64,000 nucleotides of DNA from Leisingera sp. ANG-M7 (GTDB taxonomy: Bacteria > Pseudomonadota > Alphaproteobacteria > Rhodobacterales > Rhodobacteraceae): assembly GCF_000813965.1 (NCBI RefSeq), contig NZ_JWLI01000001.1, forward strand, positions 310,001 through 374,000, given 5' to 3'. The stretch's first letter is position 1. Every line of letters begins with the position of its first letter. The notes under the pieces were generated by a model, which was not told the origin of the DNA, ran no database searches, and was given only the letters and a program-made list of their open reading frames with translations. This document shows positions 14,746-24,600 of the stretch, in pieces. Made by a program: the position numbers and the translations under genes.

Positions 14746-15083
14746 ACATCGCCAACCGCGGCCCGCTCGGCTTGAAGAAGCCCAAGGCCAAGAAGGACTC
14801 CGAATACCTGCGCAAGGTCCGCGCCATGCCGTGCTGCATTTGCGAGTCCTACGGCTACACCCAGATTTCTTCGACCACGGCGCACCATCCTATCTGTGAA
14901 CGCCACGGCGGGGAGAAGGTGCCGGATCACGAGGCTATCCCCCTCTGTGACGGCCACCATCAGGGGGACTTTGACACCTCCAAGATTGCCATTCACCGCG
15001 ACCGCGCCTTGTGGGTGGAGTGGTACGGCTCTGACCGTGACTGGATCGCGCCGACGCAAGACAGGATCAACGCTGCGCCCTGA
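14742..15083 (+). CDS. HNH-type nuclease, Ref-like
   Basis: A 113-aa protein with zinc/HNH pattern: PCCICESYGYTQ (Cys pair near 31-34), TTAHHPICERHGG, and IPLCDGHHQGDFDTSKIAIH. It resembles the phage P1 Ref RecA-dependent nuclease and related DUF968-type proteins. It starts at GTG overlapping the ninB stop. Involvement in recombination-linked DNA cleavage is likely from family and neighbours. Confidence 0.85.
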   Translation: MNIANRGPLGLKKPKAKKDSEYLRKVRAMPCCICESYGYTQISSTTAHHPICERHGGEKVPDHEAIPLCDGHHQGDFDTSKIAIHRDRALWVEWYGSDRDWIAPTQDRINAAP

Positions 15084-15212
15084 CAGCAACCGGGCGGCTG
15101 AGCCAGAAGCGGGCGTATCCCGCGCCTGCCAATTATACCGCCCCGCTCAGCCTCGTATTCCCGCAACAGTACCCCGGTTGCTTTCAAGACGCAGTGAACA
15201 AGGAGAGAGACG

Positions 15213-15764
15213 ATGGGCAGAGAAATTCGCAGAGTTCCAGAGAACTGGGATCATCCGATTGTTGATCGCAACTATGGCCGCGAAGGCCCCCAGCCGATGT
15301 TTGACAAGACCTATCAGGAGGCTTGTGCAGACTGGCTGGCCGAATTTGACCGTGTTCGCTCCGGCGGTATGGAGGGCTATGAGCGTGACTGCTACGAGAA
15401 CGAGTGCCACTGGGCGAGCGAGAACGTAGCCCCGGCGCCAGAGTACTATCGGCCTTGGCAGTCCGAAGATGCGACATGGTTCCAAGTCTGGGAGACCGTC
15501 AGCGAGGGCACGCCGGTTTCACCACCATTCGAGACGCAAGAGGAGCTGATTCACTACCTCGCTGAGCACGGGGATTTCTGGGATCAGGAGCGTTGCAAGA
15601 AACCGAATTGGACAACGCTGTGGGGTGGCACTCCGGGTGTTTCGGGTTGGGGTAAAGAGCAGGCCGAACGCTTTGTTCGCGGCCCAGGCTGGGCGCCATC
15701 AATGGTTGTCGAGAATGGACGCGTGCTGAGCGGCGTCGAAGCTGTCACTCAAGACCCAGCTTGA
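15213..15764 (+). CDS. Conserved phage protein (MGREIRRVP family)
   Basis: A 183-aa Trp/Tyr-rich acidic protein starting MGREIRRVPENWDHP, an opening common to uncharacterised proteins of many proteobacterial phages. AAGGAGAGAG lies just upstream of the ATG. No catalytic motif was recognised. The preceding 129 bp (15084-15212) hold no clear gene. Confidence 0.7.
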   Translation: MGREIRRVPENWDHPIVDRNYGREGPQPMFDKTYQEACADWLAEFDRVRSGGMEGYERDCYENECHWASENVAPAPEYYRPWQSEDATWFQVWETVSEGTPVSPPFETQEELIHYLAEHGDFWDQERCKKPNWTTLWGGTPGVSGWGKEQAERFVRGPGWAPSMVVENGRVLSGVEAVTQDPA

Positions 15765-15778
15765 TCTAAGGCAGCCCC

Positions 15779-15922
15779 ATGCCCGACCCCTTAACCCCTC
15801 TCCGCAAGGCTCCACACGTCCCTATCCAATGGGGAGACAGCAACCCGTTGGCGCGGTTTTCGGATGAGGAACTGGCCGCAGAACTGAAGCGGCGGAAAGA
15901 GCAGCGGAAGGAAGAGGAATGA
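15779..15922 (+). CDS. Small phage protein (47 aa)
   Basis: The frame runs from ATG at 15779 to a TGA at 15922 that overlaps the next ATG as ATGA. The protein has a Pro-rich start and a charged helical end (SDEELAAELKRRKEQRKEEE). Helices of this type often mediate protein binding, but the function is unknown. AAGG stands 9 nt before the start. Confidence 0.55.
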   Translation: MPDPLTPLRKAPHVPIQWGDSNPLARFSDEELAAELKRRKEQRKEEE

Positions 15923-16368
15923 GCATCGACACCAGCACCGCCGCCGTAGAGGCCCGCTGCCAGCACCTTGATCACGTCGCCCATGACCGGGAATGCCCGG
16001 ATGCCGCGCTGATGCGGGCGCTGGTGGCCGAGCGGGATGCGGCATCAAAGCGCGCCTACGATCTAGCCTATGCCATTGCCGGTGGTGAAGACGCCCACGG
16101 GCTGCTTGACAGCATTGCCGCTGAAGACTTGGCAGTCATGATCCGAGAGGAGCGCGCCGTATCTCAGGATCAATGGGACTACGCCCACGCTGCCGGGCGC
16201 AAGGAGGCGCTGGAGGAGGCGAAGACAGCGGTCCGCGAAGCCTGCATCGCTCCTGACGGCTCCTATGACATGCGGACAGAGGGCGCGATTGCCCGGGCCG
16301 AGGCTGCGACGGTTGAGGTTGCCTGCGAAGCTATCGACGCCGTCCAGCACCAGAGGGAGGAAGGCTGA
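15919..16368 (+). CDS. Helical phage protein, unknown function
   Basis: A 149-aa protein, largely alpha-helical and Ala/Glu-rich. Two Cys/His pairs occur early (CQHLDHVAHDREC). No recognised domain. Its start overlaps the preceding 47-aa gene, and its TGA overlaps the next ATG. Confidence 0.6.
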   Translation: MSIDTSTAAVEARCQHLDHVAHDRECPDAALMRALVAERDAASKRAYDLAYAIAGGEDAHGLLDSIAAEDLAVMIREERAVSQDQWDYAHAAGRKEALEEAKTAVREACIAPDGSYDMRTEGAIARAEAATVEVACEAIDAVQHQREEG

Positions 16369-16640
16369 TGCGGAGCAGTAAGCAAGAAGTTAGAAACCCG
16401 GTTTTGGCACTTCCGTCGTCTCAAAAACTGGCTGCCCTCGACCCTGAGACCAAATCTCTATTCTCCGACATTTTGAAAGAAATCTCAGCTGATGCGCGCT
16501 GCCGGGCGGAGACGTCCTGGAAGAAGCACAAAGGGCCGATGGCGGCTTATTGGAAGGCCGTCGCCGTCTATGCCCGTCATTGCTCCGTAGCAATCCGCAA
16601 GACACCCACAGAAAATGGGAAGGACTCCCCCAATGACTGA
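16368..16640 (+). CDS. Small phage protein (90 aa)
   Basis: A basic 90-aa protein. The C-terminal half (DARCRAETSWKKHKGPMAAY) looks like a helical pair that could bind nucleic acid. The family is not recognised. It overlaps the start of the following Lar-like gene by 8 nt. Confidence 0.58.
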   Translation: MRSSKQEVRNPVLALPSSQKLAALDPETKSLFSDILKEISADARCRAETSWKKHKGPMAAYWKAVAVYARHCSVAIRKTPTENGKDSPND

Positions 16641-17304
16641 TCAACCCGAACTGTTGCCATGTCCGTTTTGCGACGAGTTACCGAAATGGGGCTTTGATGC
16701 TGATCCGGAAATACGTTTGCACTATGTCAATTGCAGCAATCTTGATTGCCCTGTTGGCCCGGATGTTTGCGCCGAGAATGAAGCGAATGCCATTGCCGCC
16801 TGGAACGCCCGCCCCGCCCCTGTTGCGGAAGTGAAGCCTCTGGCGGTGGATATTCTTGAAATGAAGCTTTCGGGCGGACGTCTAGAACATTGGGTACGCA
16901 TCAAATGCGGGAACCGCACTTATGACGTCCGAAATTACCCGGGGGAATATCGCAACCGAGCCCTATACGAGCGCGACGGACTGCGGCACGTACTTCTTGG
17001 CGAACCCAAGCCGGACCTGATGAGCGACGAGTATGCAGACCACCTCGCCCACTCCCCGCAGGAACCGACCGTAGAGCAGGCGGCAGGCTGGCAGCCGATT
17101 GAAACCGCGCCGAAGGGCGGCCTTATAGATATTTGGCTGTCGGATGGCGTGCGCTGGTGTGACTGCTACCACGACAGGATAACAGATACATGGAGAACTA
17201 GCAGGCCGTCAGGCCGCCTGCTGTCCATACAGTCTAAATTTGTCACTCACTGGATGCACCGTCCGGAGCCGCCCGCCGGAGGTTCCGACCATGAAAACAA
17301 GTAA
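16633..17304 (+). CDS. Lar-type zinc-finger protein fused to a DUF551-like domain
   Basis: A 223-aa protein. The N-terminus LLPCPFCDELPKWGF with later CSNLDCPVGPDVCAENE and AIAAWNARP is the Lar restriction-alleviation signature (two Cys pairs binding zinc). The C-terminal part GWQPIETAPKGG through THWMHRPEPP is the DUF551 signature. Lar proteins modulate host type I restriction, but many homologues are untested. Start is the ATG at 16633; an upstream in-frame start at 16615 lies in the previous gene. Confidence 0.8.
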   Translation: MTDQPELLPCPFCDELPKWGFDADPEIRLHYVNCSNLDCPVGPDVCAENEANAIAAWNARPAPVAEVKPLAVDILEMKLSGGRLEHWVRIKCGNRTYDVRNYPGEYRNRALYERDGLRHVLLGEPKPDLMSDEYADHLAHSPQEPTVEQAAGWQPIETAPKGGLIDIWLSDGVRWCDCYHDRITDTWRTSRPSGRLLSIQSKFVTHWMHRPEPPAGGSDHENK

Positions 17305-17584
17305 CCATCACCATGAGTTGAAAGACGGTAAGGGGAAATGCTCTGTCCCGATGTGGTGCGGCGGCATTCCCGCAGGTTTTTGCGATCATGACGCCTTTGG
17401 TGAGCAAACAATCGAGTATCTGTCTAGGTTCCCGAAATGGGACAGATACCGGCAGCCGGCTTATGCCCCCGGACTGGCGTGCCCAATGCACGGCGGCCCT
17501 AAGTGCCCCGGCATTGAAATCGAGCCAGGAGTTTTTAGCGGATGCAACCAATCGGGCGGAGACTGCCCGACGTGCGGAAAGTAG
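17291..17584 (+). CDS. Cys-rich phage protein
   Basis: A 97-aa protein with eight Cys residues (KCSVPMWCGGIPAGFC, GLACPMHGGPKCPG, and a C-terminal CPTCGK), consistent with zinc or disulfide stabilisation. It starts at an ATG inside the end of the Lar-like gene (14-nt overlap), preceded by GGAGGTT. The function is unknown. Confidence 0.6.
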   Translation: MKTSNHHHELKDGKGKCSVPMWCGGIPAGFCDHDAFGEQTIEYLSRFPKWDRYRQPAYAPGLACPMHGGPKCPGIEIEPGVFSGCNQSGGDCPTCGK

Positions 17585-17599
17585 CAGGAGGTTCCGACC

Positions 17600-18004
17600 A
17601 TGACTGAAAAATGTGTCTCGTGCGGGCAGCCCGCCACCCACAACTGCATGGCCGATTGCGGCATGAGCCTGTGCGGTTCGCCACTGTGCGACGACTGCCA
17701 CCACGTTCATGTTGGAGGGGTGTGGGGCTGGGATCACCAGCGCCGGAAGGGCGCAAAGCAGCCAAAGGGGCACGCCGCTCCTGACAACAAGTACACCTGC
17801 CCCCGCTGCGGCGGCACTGGTGAGGAGCGGGAGGCTGTGCCTGCGGATCAGGTGGGGGCGCCGGAACGGATTTGGGCTTACATTGATGAAGACAGCGACG
17901 GCCTCTACATCGAATGCCTCTCAGAAGACCCATTTTCACCTGATGACGCGGGAACCGAATACCTCCTCCCCGCCATGCCCGCCACGAGAACAGGAAAGGA
18001 GTAA
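17600..18004 (+). CDS. Zinc-ribbon phage protein
   Basis: A 134-aa protein with several Cys pairs: CVSCGQPATHNCMADCG at the start, PLCDDCHHVH, and a CPRCGGTG ribbon near residue 65. The tail is acidic. AGGAGG precedes the ATG. It forms, with the two preceding genes, a run of Cys-rich proteins; a role in DNA or protein binding is possible but unproven. Confidence 0.62.
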   Translation: MTEKCVSCGQPATHNCMADCGMSLCGSPLCDDCHHVHVGGVWGWDHQRRKGAKQPKGHAAPDNKYTCPRCGGTGEEREAVPADQVGAPERIWAYIDEDSDGLYIECLSEDPFSPDDAGTEYLLPAMPATRTGKE

Positions 18005-18007
18005 GCG

Positions 18008-18292
18008 ATGGAACCTGCACGACCATTTTCAGCCGACACCCTAGCAGAACGCTGGGGATGCTCAGCCGAAAGCGTCCGGCAACTGGCGCGCCAAGGCGCA
18101 ATCAGATATTTCCGTGTCGGGAAGATGTACCGCTTCCCCAAATCCGCTGTTGAGGAATTCGAATGTCAAACATCAGGATCGGACGCCTCCGCGGCGGCCT
18201 CTGCGTCTACTGGGACGACCCGGACACCGGCAAGCGAAAGCGGTATCAGCTTGACTCACGCTCCAGAAAGGAAGCGGAAGCCGAGGCAATAG
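18008..18292 (+). CDS. xis: Excisionase-like HTH protein
   Basis: A 94-aa frame whose first 52 residues form a MerR/AlpA-type winged helix (SADTLAERWGCSAESVRQLA, then RQGAIRYFRVGKMYRFPKSA), the usual fold of phage excisionases. It should bend DNA at att and direct integrase to excise. The last 43 residues are Ser/Thr/Ala-rich and overlap the integrase by 130 bp out of frame, which is unusually long. AAAGGAGTAAG precedes the ATG. Confidence 0.82.
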   Translation: MEPARPFSADTLAERWGCSAESVRQLARQGAIRYFRVGKMYRFPKSAVEEFECQTSGSDASAAASASTGTTRTPASESGISLTHAPERKRKPRQ

Positions 18293-19179
18293 ACGTATTC
18301 CGGCGGGAGACCTTCAAGGCCACCCCTAAGGGTGCTGATGTGCAGCAGATCTGGGACGCTTACATCGCCGACCTGGGAGACAAGCCCACTGCAAAGACGA
18401 TGGGATATACCGGAAAGGCGATCTTGCCGCACTTCGGCCCGTTCCTCCCTCAGGACATAGACAAGGCCCTGTGCCAGGCCTACGAGCGGGACCGCAAGGC
18501 CGAGGGCAAGAAGCAGGGAACCATCTGGACGGAACTAGGCCACCTGCAAAGCGCTCTGAACTTCGGCAAGAAGGTCCGCATGATCGAGGGGGGGACGCCC
18601 CATATCTGGCGGCCGGCCAAGCCTGACAGCGACAAACGCATCCTGAACGCCGGGGAGATCCGCGCGCTCATCAGCGCGGCGCACGACCCGCACATTCGGC
18701 TTGCCCTTATCCTGCTTCTCAGCACCGCTGCCCGCGTTGGCGCCGTGCTGGACCTGACCTGGGACCGGATTGACCTCGAGCGCGGCGTAATCAACCTGCG
18801 CCGGGAAGATGGTGCAACACGCAAGGGCCGGGCTGTGGTACCGATGAACGCCAGCACCCGCGCCGCTCTGCAGACCGCGAACGACATGGCGATGAGCGAC
18901 TACGTGGTGGAATATGCCGGAGGCCCGGTCAAGAGCATCCGCAAGGGTGTGTCCAACGCTATCGAGCGTTCCAAGATCGGTCACGTGACCATCCACGAGC
19001 TTCGTCACACCGCCGCGGTGCACCTGCTGGGCGCCGGCATCCCAATCGAGAAGGTTTCGCAGTACCTGGGCCACAGCAACGTGCAGATCACGTTCAAGAC
19101 CTACGCCCGATTCCTGCCTGATCAGATGCAGGATGCCGCTGAAGTGCTGGATTTCATGAACTTCAGGAAAGCGAACTAG
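18163..19179 (+). CDS. int: Tyrosine recombinase integrase of the prophage
   Basis: A 338-aa phage integrase. It has an N-terminal arm-binding region (IRIGRLRGGLCVYWDDPDTG), a SAM-like core-binding domain about residues 60-155, and a catalytic domain with R191 (AARVGAVLDLTW), H278-x-x-R281 (HELRHTAAVH), H304 (LGHSN) and nucleophile Y314 (FKTYARF). The gene ends 53 bp from the 3' end of tRNA-Val(UAC), the probable attachment site. Placement at the end of the rightward operon, after xis, means induction could co-express both excision proteins. Confidence 0.94.
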   Translation: MSNIRIGRLRGGLCVYWDDPDTGKRKRYQLDSRSRKEAEAEAIDVFRRETFKATPKGADVQQIWDAYIADLGDKPTAKTMGYTGKAILPHFGPFLPQDIDKALCQAYERDRKAEGKKQGTIWTELGHLQSALNFGKKVRMIEGGTPHIWRPAKPDSDKRILNAGEIRALISAAHDPHIRLALILLLSTAARVGAVLDLTWDRIDLERGVINLRREDGATRKGRAVVPMNASTRAALQTANDMAMSDYVVEYAGGPVKSIRKGVSNAIERSKIGHVTIHELRHTAAVHLLGAGIPIEKVSQYLGHSNVQITFKTYARFLPDQMQDAAEVLDFMNFRKAN

Positions 19180-19232
19180 GTTCACGGAACCGGGGCGCGC
19201 TTCGTAAAACCCATGATCAAGTCAGGAAAATA

Positions 19233-19308
<76 letters not shown>

Positions 19309-19383
19309 GATGAGCGGGGATTTAGACAATGCCGCCTGACAGCGCAAGGGGGCAATGCAGATTTTTTTGCCAGCCCGGGCCGC

Positions 19384-19953
19384 TTATTCCAGAACTGTTT
19401 CCATCCCGTTTTCCAGCACATAGACACAGCCCTGCCCGTTCGGCAGCGCCGCCATCTGGTCGCGGCTCAGCCCGCAGACGATGCCCCGCATCACCTGCCC
19501 CAAGAGGCCATGCGCCACAACCACCGACGGGCCGGTCAGCGACTGCATGAAATCGAGGATACGGGCATGGAAACTGCCATACCCCTCTCCGCCCGGCGCC
19601 TCGCAGAACAGGTCAAGATTTCGCGGATTGGCGCCGTGGATATCCGGGTACTCCGCTGCGACCTCCTCCAGCGTCATCCCCTGAAAAGCCCCGGCATAGG
19701 CCTCTGCCAGCCGCGCATCGGTCACAAAGGGCGCTCCGCCAAGGGCAATATCAGCGGTTTGCTGCGCCCGCCCCAGGGGTGAAGCATAGCAGGTCGGGTT
19801 CTGCATCAGGACCGGCACCATCAGTGCTGCCTGACGCCGGGCGTGTTCAACTCCCAGCACGCTCAGCGGGGATTCCAGCTGCCCCTGGATGCGGTGCTCG
19901 GCATTCCATTCGGTCTGCCCATGCCGCAGCAGCCAGATTTTGGGAAATTGCAT
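19384..19953 (-). CDS. Histidine phosphatase family protein (phosphoglycerate mutase-like)
   Basis: A 189-aa protein with the RHG signature (WLLRHGQTEWN, catalytic His near residue 10), the second Arg in SPLGRAQQTADIAL, the acid residue in RLAEAYAGAFQGM, and the second catalytic His in VVVAHGLLGQVMRG. It may be a broad phosphatase or a cofactor-dependent mutase; the substrate cannot be read from sequence. The ATG at 19953 has CAGGGAGC upstream and gives a typical start; the frame extends upstream to 20037 without support. It is the only chromosomal gene left between the two integrated elements. Confidence 0.9.
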   Translation of the reverse strand: MQFPKIWLLRHGQTEWNAEHRIQGQLESPLSVLGVEHARRQAALMVPVLMQNPTCYASPLGRAQQTADIALGGAPFVTDARLAEAYAGAFQGMTLEEVAAEYPDIHGANPRNLDLFCEAPGGEGYGSFHARILDFMQSLTGPSVVVAHGLLGQVMRGIVCGLSRDQMAALPNGQGCVYVLENGMETVLE

Positions 19954-20064
19954 GATCTGCTCCCTGCCCGGTTGTTCAGGCAATTGGTAGCGCCGCAGTG
20001 CCGCCAGCGGAACCCCGGAAAGCAAAAAGGCGCTCAACCTTTTCAGGGAGCGCCTTTTAGAATG

Positions 20065-20088
20065 ATGGTGGGTGATAAGAGATTTGAA
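20065..20088. repeat. attL core repeat of the tRNA-Val(CAC) element
   Basis: Identical over 24 bp to 32815-32838, the 3' end of tRNA-Val(CAC), beginning ATGGTGGGTGATAAGAG. Identity stops after position 20088 (GTCTC versus CTCCT). It lies 111 bp upstream of the histidine phosphatase start and marks the left end. Confidence 0.92.
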
Positions 20089-20637
20089 GTCTCAAACACG
20101 CACGCTAACCTATTGATTTATATAGGTCGAAAAACAACCCCGCTTTGGATCATGTACCAGTGCACTGCACTTGGGTCAACTTGCCAAGCGCCTGCAGCGT
20201 TCACCGTAGAAACCTTGGGCCTAAAGTTGAATTGCGAAGCAGCCCGGAGGCTGCCCCACTGTAATCGGAGGAAGTCGCTAAGCATCTGCATTTTGGAACC
20301 GCTCAAAGTCAAAGCAAAGCAGGCAGTCACCGACCCGACCCGTAAGAGAGCGATATGAGCGGGTCGTGTTCGGTGTGCAATAGGCGAAAATCTCGCCTGC
20401 CAGCCGGGGCGAAAAGATAGCGTCCACACTCAAGCGCCAGAATTTCATGATCAATTTCTCCGTCAGATTTATCAGTTCTGCGGGAGTATCTAAGCGTCTG
20501 CACTTGTGGGAAAAAACCACATGTGAGTGCTATTGCAACCTCCCGCAGAAAGCACGGATGCAACGCTGATTGCAAGCCGAAATCGACGGACAAGGCTGTG
20601 CCAATGGCACACTCCAAGGGTGGCACACCCGCAAACC
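20089..20637. other. 549-bp stretch without a clear gene (element left end)
   Basis: Three overlapping short frames exist in different phases on the minus strand (ranges 20118-20429, 20278-20520, 20327-20626), none with good start signals. The peptides are odd in composition and share the same DNA, so at most one could be real. It may be a decayed gene or a dispersed non-coding repeat. A genome-wide BLASTN would tell. Confidence 0.5.
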
Positions 20638-21546
20638 TCAGAAGTCCACCATCTCGTCTTCATCCTCGTCGGTGCCCGCCAAGTAATCAGTGATGTCTTC
20701 GACCATCTTGGGCGAATAGACCTCCAGGGCTGCCAAGAACATTAGTGGAGCCTTGATAGGTATCACGCCGAACTGCCTTCTCAGCCGGTCAGCCCATTCC
20801 TTTTCGGTGAGCCTACGTTTCTCCTCATCGGCGTCCATATCCGGTATCTCTCCTGTTTCCTTTTCTCTCCGCATTACCTCCGCCCAGGTCATCCCCATGG
20901 CTTCCCCGAGAGGAACCCCTTCCACCTCCACTAACTCCCTGAGTGCCTGCCGCATTCGGATGATTGAGCGCTTGGACGTGAGGCCCAGGGCTGCCAATTC
21001 AGCCTGTGTGCTCGCCCATGTTCCATCCTGCCAACTCATGCAAACCCTGCACCACATGGCATTGCTGCGCTCGGTGGGTGTAAGCGGGGCTGCTGCCTTC
21101 TTGTTGGCAAGGGCGGAGAAATCCCAAGCCTCAATGGGTGTTCCCTCGAAGACCCTAACGGGAACCTTGAAGGTTCTCAGGTTCGCATCCACCTCATCAG
21201 CGAACAACTGATACGCTTCGAGCCGATAGTGACCGTCAAGAACGATCCAGCGTTTTCCGCAGCGCCATACGGTCACCGCGTCCAGCCGGTTCTCAGGCTC
21301 CCGTTTGATTGCCGCAACAAGCTCCCTGATGTGAAACTCCAGAGCGTACCGGGTCTCGCTATCATCTTCCCTGTGCTGGAACACGGCAGGTTCCGTCCTG
21401 ATTTCCAGGAGTGGCAGCGACCTGTGCCGCTTGACAGGTCCGCCCTCAGCAGCCGCAAATTCCGCTTGGACACGCGCAAAGGCGTCCTGTCTGGTTTCCG
21501 ATGCGTTGGGCATCGTTATGGTATCATTGTTCATTGTATTTCTCAT
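20638..21546 (-). CDS. ParB/sulfiredoxin-fold protein
   Basis: A 302-aa protein with a ParB-like nuclease/Srx domain: EFHIRELVAAIKREPENRLD, then WIVLDGHYRLEAYQL (about residues 97-111, the GxHR-type motif) and VPVRVFEG. It is followed by a helical part with an HTH-like stretch (LTSKRSIIRMRQALRELVEV). The C-terminus is very acidic (TDEDEDEMV). It is related in fold, not in close sequence, to the prophage ParB-like protein at 5927. No ParA is present, so it is probably a phage-type regulator or DNA-binding enzyme. Confidence 0.8.
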   Translation of the reverse strand: MRNTMNNDTITMPNASETRQDAFARVQAEFAAAEGGPVKRHRSLPLLEIRTEPAVFQHREDDSETRYALEFHIRELVAAIKREPENRLDAVTVWRCGKRWIVLDGHYRLEAYQLFADEVDANLRTFKVPVRVFEGTPIEAWDFSALANKKAAAPLTPTERSNAMWCRVCMSWQDGTWASTQAELAALGLTSKRSIIRMRQALRELVEVEGVPLGEAMGMTWAEVMRREKETGEIPDMDADEEKRRLTEKEWADRLRRQFGVIPIKAPLMFLAALEVYSPKMVEDITDYLAGTDEDEDEMVDF

Positions 21547-21615
21547 TGATGATGGAAAGAAAAAGGGGACCCCGAAAGGCCCCCTTGTTGATTGATGTGA
21601 CGATGATCCTGCTCA

Positions 21616-24600
21616 TCAGAATTTGAGGATCAGGTTCTCCCGTGCACTCGGGTCCACCTTGCCTCGCTGGGCATCAGCCTCGGATCGCTCGTAGGCCCGC
21701 CATGCGTCGTAGAGTTCAGGGTAAAGGTCGAAGAGCTCAGCCCGCGCCCGCTGCTTGTAGGCAGACATGACGCCACGGATCATATCGACCCGGTGGCTTT
21801 CACCTGGAGCCGTGAGGCCATCCGGTGTGCGATCCCGCTCTAGGTCGTAGCGGTTGCCCCGCATGGTCATCTCTAACCGCTGTTTGAGGTTCTTGCTACC
21901 GATCCGCACGGTCCCCATCAGCCGGTTCCAGTCCTGGTACTGCTGAGTAGAGAAGGTGATTTCCCCGATGCGCCGATCCGGGCCGGTGAAGCCGTAGTTC
22001 AGGCGGCGGAGCTCGGCGGCAACCAGATCGTTATCCCCACGGCTGACCTTGATGAAACCCAGAAGGTGTTCCGGTTTCGCCTGCGCCTCGCCGGTCACCC
22101 AGTTGTGGCGGTCAGGGATGTTCGAAGTCATGCCCGGGATGTTGGCCTTGGCCTTGTCGATGAAGCCCCTGGCCTCCTTCATGTAATCATCCTGAGACTG
22201 GTTGAAGGTCCGGCCTGCCGAAGAAAACGGGATGAGGGATGTAATCTTTGTCTCCATCCAGCGCTGAGCAACGTAGGGCCGATCCTTTGAAGACAACACC
22301 TCCACCACTTCGGAGATACCCTGCAGCCAAGTCTTGGAGGTCAGATTATTGGCGACAGACGAAGCAGCCATCGCAAACAAACCCGCATGGTCTAGTGAGG
22401 GATCATCCTCAGCGGCCTGAACCATCTCAGCCATGTCCCCTGCAATCCCCAAGGTGAACGCAAAGGGGTCCATCCGGCGGTATTCGACCCAGACAGGAGC
22501 CTCAGGGGTGCCTACGTTGAAGGAGTATGGCTGCCAGCCGCCATCCCGCATCCACATCTGCCGCCGCTTACCATCAACTGGGCCACCCCCGGTGATCCGC
22601 CCCTCCAGTGCCAGCATGTACAGCGCCGTTGTGATTGCCACGCCAGTCGCCATTTCACCCGCAGCCTCAGCCCGGATTGCAGGTTCAGCACTGGTGAGCC
22701 TTTGCCGGTAACGAGGACGCGCGAGATTCACCCCGGGTATCCGGTCGAAAGCCTTGTTCAGGATGTTTACAGGGGTCTGAATGAATGGTGTGACCTGCCG
22801 GAGGTACGGGTGCTGGTTCGCAATCCGCTGCCATGCGTGGGAAAGCGTTCCTTGAGCAAGAGGCGTGGTGAATGTCGCCTCCCGCGCAATCCGCAAAGCA
22901 TCCCGTGCATAGGTGCTGCCTTCATTGGCGGCCCCCAGGTTGTTGCGGATGAACTCCGCCTTTGTCGCGGGGTCATCAATTACCCGGCCAGCAGCAACCA
23001 GTTCACGCCATTGCTGATCCAGCGTCTGCAAGTTGTACGTGGCTGCCTCCGTTTCACCTTCGACAAATGCTCCCTTGCTGTCATAGCCCAGCCGCTTGAG
23101 CTTGGCATCACTCATAGACGCTGCATCCACCGTCAGCTTTGCCTTCAGGCGGGACCGGAACATGATTTGCTTGAAGAACTCGTCTTCAGCCATCAGGAAC
23201 CTGCCAGGAACCCGAACAAGCTGTCCCAGCCCATCCACAAGCTTGCCGCCCATGGTGTTTTCCAGGCTGAAGTTGCTGGCCGAAATCGCTTTGAAGCCTT
23301 CATTCTGATAATCCAGTTTCACTTGCGTATCGAGCACAGGTGCTTCGTTCTTCATGACCCGGCTGCTGAAGCGCAAACCGTCGATCACGGCAGTCCGCAA
23401 GGCCACGTATTGTTCCAGCCCGGCCCGCATCTCGCCCCGGCTGCCAGTCAGTGCCCCGCCGACGATCCGTTCAAACGGCAAGACAATGCTGTTGACGGTG
23501 TTCGATGCGACATTGACCGCATGAGTCTTCCACCCGGACAGGATATTGTTGATGAAGACTTCATTGACCACGTTCCACCCCTTCTTGAAGAACCCGCCAC
23601 GTTCCATGCTGCGCAACAGTGCGGCTTGCTGGCTCGGGGTCTCGGTCATGCGGAGCCGTTTAGCAGCTTCCCGGATAGCATCGGAGCCACCTGCAGCCTG
23701 TACCCGGTCCAGGGCAGCCAAGGCTTCCCCGTCGATACCCCCTTGGGTTCTGATGCGGCCCACCGAAACCGCCCTTGCGGCTGCCGTTTGGACCTGTTTC
23801 AGGTGACCCTGCAGGTTCGTGTGGGTTTCCATCAGGCTCAGCAGCTTGGCTTCCACCTCTGGGTCGATCTTGCCCGCTGCGTACATAGCATCCAGTTGCC
23901 GTGCCACTTTGGAGATGTGATTGCCCACGGAAAGCAGTGCGGTTTTGCCTGCCACGAGGAACTTTGACTGTTCCACAGCGGCTTCACCGACCTTGGCAAC
24001 CCGTGCGGTGAATGCATCCAGGCCAACCCCAAGATAACCTGCCAGTTCCTCTTGGGCTGCTTTGGTCACAGATTCGAAGGTCTCCGGCTGGTCGATCCCC
24101 AGCTTCTCCAGGGCACCACTACGGGCCAGCGCATCGCCTGCCACCTCAATCATCTTCTGGCCTTCAATCGGGCCGTCCATTTTCGAGGGGTTGAACCACA
24201 GGCTGTCAGCCACCTGTTCCACCGTCACGTTGTCCTTGTCGGCCAGCGCTGCACGGATCGCCTCAGGGCTTGCCAATGGCTCGGGCTTAGCAGGTGTTTC
24301 CACCTCGGGTTCCGGCGTCTCAGCGGCATCTTGGGGGATACCCTCGTCAACCGCCTACCGGGCTTCCTCAGCGGCTTCATCTGCAAGGTCTTCGGCCTCA
24401 CGGATCATCTGTTCACCAGCTTCCCCGCCGACCTGCCGCCCCTTGGCTGCCTTGGCGAGAGCCTGAAAGCCTTTCAGGGTGGTATCCACGAGGCCGCCAG
24501 CGACCACGCCTTCCGCCACGTTCCGCATCCGGTTCATCCATTCGGAGTCATCCGGGTCGGTTGCCAGCGCTTCGGTCAGAAACGGGATCGCATACTCATT

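Noticed and set aside
24355-24357. Amber codon as evidence for genetic recoding
   Set aside because: A frameshift in the same gene and no suppressor tRNA in the window make simple gene decay more likely.
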